A stretch of DNA of 64,000 nucleotides from Chiridota heheva (taxonomy: Eukaryota; Echinodermata; Holothuroidea; Apodida; Chiridotidae): positions 1,701,001 to 1,765,000 of the forward strand of contig JAIGNY010001647.1 of assembly GCA_020152595.1 (NCBI GenBank), written 5' to 3'. The position numbers were made by a program, and so were the translations under genes. The notes under the pieces are model-generated. The model did not search any database. It had not been told where the DNA came from and saw only the letters and a list, made by a program, of their open reading frames with translations. Below, one piece after another: positions 55,926 through 64,000 of this stretch (the first letter of the stretch is position 1; every line of letters begins with the position of its first letter).

Positions 55926-57118
55926 TTTGACTGTAAATTCAGATAAAACAATGGTAATGCTTTTTAGAAAGGGTGGCCACATTGCAAGAAGTGAACGTTA
56001 CATTTCAATGGCAAGATTATTGAGACTAAATAACTATAATTACTTAGGTTTAAATTTTACGCCAAAAAGAGTATGGTCAAAATCCCAAGTTCAACAGAGT
56101 TCAAAGTCTAAAATTGCTTTGTTAAATTTTAAGAACATTTTGTCTAGAACTATTTATAAGTAATATCCTCCAATTTTTTTTTATCATAAGACAATGCCTA
56201 TTATGTGGTATCACTCCCCGTAAAAGTATAATAAGAGTTTACAATTCGTTTCATAAATATGTATTAGGTTTACCACCAAATGCCATAAATATTCTAGCTC
56301 TATGAGAGCTAAGTCGCTTTTCCATTAAAAGTTAAACAATACTAAAGCAAATAACTTATTGGTTAAGACTTCTTAGTTTTGATAAAGACAGGTATCAGTC
56401 TCATTGTTATGTAGAACAAAGAGTATTGTTGAACAAAGAGTATTGTTAAACAAATGGGCGCTATCATGAGGACTGTGTTAAAAATATTCTGTATGAAACT
56501 GGGTTATGTAATGTTTGTGAAGGGCAGGGAGAAGGGATCACTACACAATTTTATGAAAAATTGTAAGCACCGAGTTGTTTGTACATAAACAGAACTGGTT
56601 GAGTGATATTAATTTTAGAAGTTCTTTGCGTTGTCAGCTTGTTATGTACACTTTAAAACAGAAAGTTATGCAGAGCCATATACCTATCATTTAATAATGT
56701 TTTTAAACTTCAAAAGTTGGTCTCCAAAATCAGATGTGCTTGCCTTGAAATTGAAGTCATCGAAGACCGTTAACTGTAATATAACTTATGAACAGAGGAT
56801 TCGTCAGGTTTGCAATCTAAAAGAAGTTGGATTTCGATTCCTTTCTGAAATCCGCTGCAAATTTAAATTTCAAAGATTTCTTTCAACCCGCAACTAGATC
56901 AAAATGTAATATTTTATTCTAAATACTTATTTTTGCAGTTATCACACTTTATTTTACACGCAATGGAAGCAAGACGTTTGTTTCTTTCTCTTTGATTATT
57001 GCTTGTTGTAAGAACCTCAATCATGTATTATTCAACTTATTGTTTACGTTTGTGACAAAGGCCAGATGGCCTAGAGCACTGTAATAAATTGTATTGTATA
57101 TTATTGTATGATATTGTT
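55926..57118 (+). mobile_element. LINE RT C-terminal fragment inserted into the satellite
   Basis: LTVNSDKTMVMLFRKGG and NNYNYLGLNFTPKRVWS (55926-56080) are the end of a LINE reverse transcriptase palm/thumb (the 'vNxxKTkvMvF..GG' and 'YxYLG' blocks). Downstream the frame is broken but continues with LLCGITPR, RVYNSFHKYVLGLPPNA and a 3' end of TGGCCTAGAGCACTGTAATA with an (ATTGTAT)n-like tail. Satellite sequence resumes at 57119 (AATTATTGTGCAAATGCTAA, GTGGGTATGGCTTA), matching the unit interrupted at 55925. Confidence 0.82.
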
Positions 57119-57200
57119 TTTAATTATTGTGCAAATGCTAATGTTGTCAACATTTTTATTGGTCTGCAAGGTGGGTATGGCTTATGATTATTATGAATAA
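57119..57200 (+). repeat. Remainder of the interrupted satellite unit
   Basis: Corresponds to GTTATTGTGTACATGCTTAT and GTGGGCGTGGCTTA in the neighbouring copy at ~55645-55715. Confidence 0.7.
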
Positions 57201-57949
57201 ATATCTTGGAACAAATTTTTCATGATATGCAATGACATGACAGTTAATACAAATTTTACAAATCAATCAGCTTATGAAAAAAGCAACAAAAACCTTTTGG
57301 TTCTGATTACAGAATAGGCCTATACCCCTTGATATTTCTACTTGCTATCAGCTAGTCAGGGTTGCCGAATCACAATATAAGAGCGTTGATCAACACGTGA
57401 ATTTTAAGTTTGCATACAACTGTGCAAATAAACTTGAGCATCTTCATTTATTATTTATAAAATGACAAAGCATTGACAGAGCTCCAAATCGATATGTAGA
57501 AATGAAATGGAGGAGTGCATTGTGTGGGAAATGTGACAATTCTACAATTAGATTCAAGGTGATCAGAAGCAATGAACGTCAATTCATCATTGAATCGATT
57601 TCTCTGTTTCTGTCAATGGAGAAATTTAAAAACATTTTTTTCTACCTTTGCATGGCCTTGCAATGAAGTGAAAAGTGTACTGCGTTATATTTTACTGTTT
57701 TACGTGGTAAGACATCGATTCGGCTCAAGCATGGGGTGTCTTGGTGGAAACTATATGGTTCAACCCACCATATAAAGACCCTCTGAGAGTGAGGGGCAGC
57801 GGGGTGCAACATTCAGAGTGGCGTTAAAAAAGAGCAGTTGGGATAATCTGTCCCGACAGAAAGTGTTAATTTCCTAATGCTATAACCAAAAGCGTACGAA
57901 GTCCCCCCCCTTCCCCTCGACTCTCCCTTACATACTTTCTGCCCGGTTT
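57201..57949. other. No gene seen
   Basis: Open frames 57572-57775 (+) and the start of 57813-58364 (-) show no recognisable product. Confidence 0.35.
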
Positions 57950-58190
57950 GGAGATGCAATGGGAAATTGAACAAAATGGTAAAATTGAGCCAAAATTTTG
58001 TAACATAGTGGTGAAATTTTGCCAAAATATCTGGAAAATAAAGGAAATGTCCCGGAAATTGAGGCAAATTTCTTGGAAAATTTAAAAACAAATTCCGAAA
58101 ATAAAAGAATGCTTCTCGAAAATGAGGAAATTTCCTGAAATTGAAGAGCATTTCCCGAAAATGAGAGAAATTTAGCAGCAAGGTTTCATG
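57950..58190 (-). repeat. GGAAATTT repeat, locus 5 (inverse orientation)
   Basis: About ten units such as AATTGAAGAGCATTTCCCGA at 21-bp mean spacing. They keep a 183-aa minus-strand frame open (57813-58364) made of heptads like NFRKFPH and FREAFFY. Not a gene. Confidence 0.85.
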
Positions 58191-58558
58191 AAAATCTAAT
58201 TTGTACCAGTGCAATTTTTCTGATTGTAAGCGGGAAACTTGGGGGTATGGTATAGAACTTGAGAATATATGGTCTAAATAATTGCAGATTTTCATCCAAA
58301 ACTGGAGAATTTTACCCAAAAGTATTAATCCACACTTGAAGATTTTCAATACCAAGCATTTCAAGATCCACCCTCCGGATCACGGGACGTGCTCTGTATG
58401 TTACTGGCAAGCACAGCACCATCCAAGGTAATTACTTTCTAAAGGTAGCGTGTATAATCATATTTAAAGCCATACATACAAAATGGATAACGGATTTGCT
58501 CAACTTTACGAGGGCTGGTCATTTTGTCACCATGTCCTTCATACCAGGGGTTAATAGC
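58191..58558. other. No gene seen
   Basis: Phrases such as GATTTTCATCCAAAACTGGA suggest an eroded extension of the neighbouring repeat. Confidence 0.35.
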
Positions 58559-58794
58559 CCTATAGGCCACACTTGAAAAGGCAACCATAGGGGTTATTTA
58601 GTGTTACGCTGCATAGCGGGAAAATCTCAAATTTGGTTGAATTTTGATTATTGTTTTAAAATTCTCGCATCCTAAGTCATGAAACTCTTAAACAAGATAA
58701 ATTCGTTAACAATCCCAAACAAAATGTGAGGTTTTTTCTATGCAGTATAACACTAATGACCCCTATGGTTGCCATTTCAAGTGTGGCCTATAGG
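58559..58794. mobile_element. 236-bp fold-back MITE
   Basis: The ends are perfect inverted CCTATAGGCCACACTTGAAA with one mismatch soon after, continuing GGCAACCATAGGGGT and TAGTGTTA over arms of ~70 bp. The terminal CCTATAGG is itself a palindrome. No open frame. Confidence 0.85.
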
Positions 58795-59980
58795 TTGCAT
58801 AGTCTGCTTAAGACCCAGCGGGGCGCCAAAATTAGGTGTAAAACAAATAAAATGCATGCTCTAAAAATCATCTTTGAAAAAGAGTTAGTACACTTTATAG
58901 GATTATTAGATCATGAGCTCAGGATTTTTAGTCAAAGTAATAAGAAGTCATCATTCCTATTTTTTTTTTTTACAAAATACAGACTCAGCCTAAGGCCCAT
59001 TAAAGCTTAATCTGCTCATGCTTCATACTAAAATGCCGCAATCCGCGAAAACAGAAATCGAATGACTAAACGGCGGATCTTGAAATGCAAACTTGAAGGT
59101 TTTTGGTCCAAACTTAAAAGTGTTTGATCCAAAATTGAGGGTTTCACTACAATTCCAACACAACCATTTCTGAGTAAACGGAGTTTTACTGCATAATGAT
59201 GTGAATACCAATTTCTTTCTCGACAAACCGGGCGAACACGAATCTACACGACAGTAATGGATGGTCTTACTTTATACCTGTATATTTTGAACTTTCCGAA
59301 AAATGGGAGAATTTTCCTGACAAACTGCATGATTTTTCCGACAGCAAATTATTTCTGGTGTGCTGCACGGCCACACCATCATAGTGACGCCCTGCCATCA
59401 TGTATTTCCTGACGCCTTTCAATATTTGTCAGAACAAGATGGAAGTTTTACCAATGCTACTCTCTAGATCTAGATCTCGGATTTATAGATTTTCCACGAG
59501 GGTAGGGATGGGGTGCGTTTTCTGTTGTTGAACACCAGAATAGATTGTTGTACCTTGGCGGTTGATGGGGATGCGTTCGCATGCACCCGTTGCACCTCCC
59601 CACTGCAATGTATGCTTGGAGTGCCAGAAAAAGCATGTGAAGGGTCATTTCTCGGGGGATAAGAACCACATATATGGTTACACGCGTAAAAATTGCACTT
59701 GTAAATCTTTTTGTCACTATTATTGATTGTGGATGTTTGTTCGCAAGCTGAGAAGATTCTTAAAAAGGCAGTCTGAAGCTGTAAGTTCCCACCAAAACAC
59801 CCCTGTGTGAAGAAAATCGATAGAGTGTCATACATGTAACAGGAAAAGATGATTCTCACTTGATTGCAATTAAATGTAGAAAAATATTTTTAAATTGCTT
59901 TATTGACAGAAACAGAGAAATCGATTGAATTATTTATTGAAGTTCAAAATCTAATTGACGTCAATAACCACCAACTTAAC
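58795..59980. other. No gene; one dispersed-repeat fragment
   Basis: 58825-58880 (GGCGCCAAAATTAGGTGTAA, CTCTAAAAATCATCTTTGAA) matches 53440-53510. Open frames 59457-59859 (-) are unrecognised; 59280-59345 is a faint GGAAATTT-type remnant. Confidence 0.4.
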
Positions 59981-60894
59981 AAGAAAGCAATCCATGGAGT
60001 TGCTGATCTCATCACCTTAAGCATACAGCATAGTCTGATAGTGGGGGAAATAGTTAACAGGGTCACTATTGCTCTGTAACTTTTGGCACAAAATGTACAA
60101 ATTAGTACATAATTACCCTCTAAGATCACATGTTTGACCTCTGAACTCGACCCTTGACCCTAATTACTAAGACAACTTTTGAAATTGTTCACATTATCAC
60201 CCTGCTAGTTGTATGACACCATTCATGCTCACGTCATACTTACCATTCCATAACTAAAAGGGGAAATGACGAAAGGCTCTGAGACTTTTTGACACAAGTT
60301 ATGATACAAACATAGGATTGGTATAGGTCTTGCGCATTTTCGGAATTTAAAGTGGCACAAAAATGTACAAATTAGTACATAATTACCCAATAAAATCACA
60401 TATCATATACCACACGTGGGTGGTGTCACATAGTAGGGTAAAATAAATGCCAAACAATTTAAGATGTTATTTTGGTGGTTAGGGTCAAAGATCAAATATA
60501 CAATATATAATTTATGCAATTTAGTACCACTTTAAATTCCAAGAGAGCAAGATCTGTACCAACCCTTGGTACATGAACTTGTGTCTTGTAAATCTGGGGT
60601 CACGTGGTCAAATGTCACAGACATACAGTACTAGTGACCGGTTGAGGTCACCCCCTCCTTTCCCTGATATCTTTGGAATGGTAATTAATTAAATTTTTAA
60701 ACTCCAAAAGTGGCAAGACCTATACCAACCTTACGTTGTTCCATTATACCTTGACGCATGAAGTTCTATCCCGTAGACTCTGGGGTCACAAGGGTAAAAG
60801 TCACAGAGCTATAATGACCCTGTTAGCTATTTCCCCCACTATGCTGTATGCTTAATGTGATGATGCGATCAGCAACGCAATGGATAGCTTTTTT
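59981..60894. mobile_element. 0.9-kb non-autonomous TIR element
   Basis: Inverted ends of about 100 bp: left AAGAAAGCAATCCATGGAGT, TTGCTGATC, AAGCATACAGCATAG, GTGGGGGAAATAGTTAACAG, GGTCA; right the inverse (AGCTATCCATTGCGTTGCTG and so on). The interior has diverged internal repeats of ATGTACAAATTAGTACATAA and of a GGTATAGGTCTTGC / GCAAGACCTATACC pair. No transposase. Confidence 0.85.
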
Positions 60895-62569
60895 GTTTAG
60901 GCCACTCATGCAGTATTAAGAGACTAAGCAATTTTTGCATAGCTTTGTCTTGTGTGTTCCGTGGCACCTGGGCACAGGTTATCTGATATATGCAGATCTG
61001 CAGATAAACGGCAAAGCTTTAAAGGAAGGGGACAATTACCTTTACCCCTGGCGCCTTATTTAAAATTATTATTTCACGCCCTTTTTAGGCACTTAATTAT
61101 TTTTGCCTCTCCCTTTTGGGGTAGGAATTTTAAATGCTCGTCGACATGTCGACTTGTAGTTGCCAGGAGTGATGTTTTTATGCGACACCCTGTTGATGGC
61201 CAAGATACGGTCGGTTTGTTGTTGTAGTTATTGATCTTAATTTATTCTTTATTCTTTTGGCTTCGTTGCAAATCAAACCAGGATTATATCCAAAGGTATA
61301 CAAATGCCAATTATAGAACCGTAAATAGCTTGTCAATAATACAACTGTCAATAATACAAACAATAACCTTGCGGCAACTTAATTTCTAACTGTGCCCAAA
61401 CAACCAAAACACAATAAATTTAAATCTAAAAATACATCCATGGCTCAAAAAAGACATCTTCTAAGATCGAAATCAGACAATCTAGTTGCTTCTTCTTTAT
61501 GTTTTCTTGCTGTTGTCCGTGTGCATCGAGAGAAAAAAAAGGGAAAACCATTCTACCAGGACTATTTTGAGGAATTTCCACTGGAAGCCGCTTGATGGCA
61601 AAATAGTTCATAACATCCCTAAATATAAAACGGCGGCGCGCCAGCACCATTAGTTTTAAGACGGCGGTTCTGGCAGTCTGGAAGACACAGGTCCTCCACT
61701 TTTTCTAGAAAATAAAAAATGTGATTTGTACCAATTTTGTATTCTTTACTTTTCATTTTGCTCGTCAGGCTAGGCTAGCTAGGTTGGTCCACCAGAAAAT
61801 GAAGTGACTGGAGCATGGACCAAAATGATCTTCTGTGTTCTACGTGCTGACATAGCGCATTATATCAGTACAACTCCCTGATCAGTATATGGTTCCCATG
61901 GCAGTCTCGGAAGATCAGTAATCATATGAGATGTGTGAATGTTAAGAATGAAGATATTAACTGATTTTATTTTTCATTATTTCATTGAAACCTTGCCAAC
62001 TTTTTGTGTTGAATGATTTGAGGAATGGATTACTTTAAGACACGCCTAGCCTATTCAGAGAGATGGCATCTACAAAACAGAATAACACACCACACCAGCA
62101 CACCAGCAGATCATGAGCTATCTGCTACATGACATCAAACCACTCTTGAGATTTCAATCTCTACAAGCAATTTTAGCAAACTCATATTATACGCCGCCCC
62201 TCAAGAACTATAATGAGGTCAACTTATAATGACCACAGAACTTTCCTGCCCAATACCAGGCACCACCACGCTCACTTTACTGATATTGAATCTACGGTTG
62301 CCATGGATATGTTTATTAAAGTAACATTTTGCTAACCAGCTAACAATCCCACCTATATATTCAAGCATACATTCAAGACATTATCACTAAAAATAGCAAT
62401 GCATAAATCCATACACGCACCCTCTCCCCCCTCCTCACTCCCCTTGTTCCCTCTCCCTCCAACGAAACCGAATGTGTTTCTGACCTTTTTCGGCAATGAT
62501 CGGAACCAAAAAATTACACTTTTGTTTGGGTATATAATTTGATAGCCCGTCCATCTGTCTATATCAGAT
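60895..62569. other. No gene seen
   Basis: Open frames at 60952-61227, 61392-61595 and 61426-61650 are not recognised. A CG-containing patch (CGGCGGCGCGCC, ~61630) stands out from the AT-rich surroundings. Confidence 0.35.
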
Positions 62570-62620
62570 CACACCTCCCCTATACTTTTAAGGGTGACTT
62601 AAAAGTATAGGGGAGGTGTG
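62570..62620. repeat. Perfect 22-bp-arm hairpin
   Basis: CACACCTCCCCTATACTTTT plus AA, a 7-base loop (GGGTGAC), then the exact inverse. Arms 62570-62591 and 62599-62620 have no mismatches. Confidence 0.97.
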
Positions 62621-62961
62621 GATATCACACCATCCTCATACCCAATGTTTACTTGTCATGTTTACTAGTCCCAATGCAAATTGCTGAAACTGAAAAGTTT
62701 CATAGTCTGTCTGAAGTAATGCCAACTTTAAAAGATGTCAAAAGGAAATCGCACGACAAATGGCAGAATAGAAACGCCAGTATTACCATGCAGACGAATA
62801 TTTTGGGACAAAAAATGACCTTCGTTCACGAGTCCGAAAATTAAAAGTTTCATGGGGAACTATTTTACCATGGACTCACACCAAAATTTGAGTAATTTGG
62901 TTAGGGTGTATAACACCTCTTCACTTCAGCCTAAAAAAAAAGGGCCAAAACCTCTAATGAC
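62621..62961. other. No gene seen
   Basis: A 63-aa open frame (62653-62844) shows no recognisable domain. Confidence 0.35.
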
Positions 62962-63125
62962 CCCCTACTAAAAGTACCCTCATCCAAGAGATATTAGATG
63001 GTACTTTTTGGAAAGCATCACAAAAGATCCCAAATCTATAACATTCTGGTACAAAAAGGACCCCAAACTTGACTCTTTCATCATGGGCTTTAATAGGGAA
63101 AATAATTAGTTTTGTGCTACCTTCA
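62962..63125 (+). repeat. Left arm of a compound inverted repeat
   Basis: AAAGTACCCTCATCCAAGAG, GGTACTTTTTGGAAAGCATC, CACAAAAGATCCCAAATCTA, ACATTCTGGTAC, GACTCTTTCATCATGG and AATAATTAGTTTTGTGCTAC recur in inverse orientation at 63645-64000. Confidence 0.85.
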
Positions 63126-63644
63126 TTCGGCTTTCACGTTCTTTGTCACGTGTTTCTTTTATCCCAGATTTTGCATCATCAATATACTGAACCAATGAAT
63201 GCATGAATGATGCATGTCAGTTTCAAGTTGCATGGAGTTTTCCGTAGACGCTCCAAAAAAGTAGATTAATGTGAAAAGTCGAAGATCACAATCAATCAAT
63301 TGATCAATCATTTGTAAGTATTCCATATTTTACATTACTGACCTCACTCTGTTACTTGGACTTTGGGTGCGACTTGGAAGCGTACTTACAAACAGTGTGA
63401 TCACCACCGTAATTCTCAGCTTGTAGGCCTACTCCACTTTCTGGTAGACAGGTAGAAGATTAAGAATACATAGTGTTTAAAAAATATTGTATAAACCCCC
63501 ATGGATGCACCCACTCTCCTTTTGTCAATTATGGTCCTGGGACGTGCATGGGTATAACACCGAACTGAACAATGTATGGGTGAACTAACTTGGCAGCATG
63601 CAATTTACCAATACTGCGGGCAATTTGCCAATATTATGGTTTTT

Positions 63645-64000
63645 TATGGCGGAGTGATACTGTATTAGTTCCATGCTACCTGAACGGAGAAAGGATTGTT
63701 AGTGGTAGCACGGAACTAATTATTCTGTCCATTTTGTTACCAGAATGTTATAGATTTGGGATCTTTTGTGATGTTTTCCAAAAAGTACCATCGAGTATTT
63801 CTCGGATGAGGGTACTTTCAATTCTTATTTTTAGATTGCGGAGTGATACCTTATTAGTTTTGTGCTACCTAGTTTGACCCAAGGTAGCACGGAATTAATT
63901 ATATGCCCAATAAAACCGATGATGAAAGAGTCAAGTTCAGGGCCCTTTTTGCACCAGAACGTAAATGAGTTGGGATGTTTCGTGATGTTTTCCAAAAAAG
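63645..64000 (-). repeat. Two tandem right arms of the compound inverted repeat, running off the window
   Basis: The first arm (63645-63825) contains GTAGCACGGAACTAATTATT, ACCAGAATGTTATAGATTTG and GATGTTTTCCAAAAAGTACC. The second (63835-64000) repeats GGAGTGATACCTTATTAGTT, GTAGCACGGAATTAATTATA, GATGAAAGAGTCAAGTTCAG and GATGTTTTCCAAAAAAG. Both are inverse to 62962-63125. The element continues past base 64000. Confidence 0.85.

Noticed and set aside
57813..58364. 183-aa minus-strand ORF
   Set aside because: Kept open by the 21-bp GGAAATTT repeat; F-rich heptads without a domain.

Overview
This is a stretch of animal nuclear DNA: AT-rich, with introns of several kilobases and many decayed transposable elements of the types common in marine invertebrates. 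The only host gene I can assign with confidence is an essential (alkali) myosin light chain on the + strand. Its last four coding exons are at 10675-10827, 14685-14849, 17205-17282 and 23812-23840. Echinoderm, hemichordate or cephalochordate would all fit; the sequence alone does not settle it.

Layout. 0-10 kb: two copies of a tRNA-derived SINE, a ~300-bp satellite, solo LINE 3' tails, and two TTAA-flanked fold-back MITEs. 10-24 kb: the myosin gene. Intron 1 holds a third fold-back MITE and an 18-bp minisatellite. Intron 2 holds a broken tandem copy of the preceding exon. Intron 3 holds a minus-strand LINE (endonuclease, reverse transcriptase, C-terminus) split by a plus-strand 5'-truncated LINE with a 9-bp target duplication. 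24-34 kb: 3'UTR and flank, a 209-bp duplication, another fold-back MITE, a LINE RNase H / 3' region, 21-bp-period repeats, and a 1.3-kb TIR element with an 8-bp target-site duplication.

36-49 kb: the remains of a Polinton/Maverick-type virus-like transposon, the most interesting region. A frameshifted protein-primed family B DNA polymerase runs on the minus strand (46.86-43.94 kb). Three further decayed compact genes in alternating orientation lie at 39.8-43.1 kb. Two similar TTGACCA-rich sequences at 36.45 and 48.72 kb, in opposite orientation, are candidate termini.

49-64 kb: a DNA-transposon transposase fragment, a second locus of the ~300-bp satellite split by a LINE, several inverted-repeat elements, one perfect 22-bp-arm hairpin, and a compound inverted repeat running off the right end. 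Apart from the myosin gene nothing looks like a functional multi-gene system; the other coding sequence recognised is pseudogenic mobile-element material.
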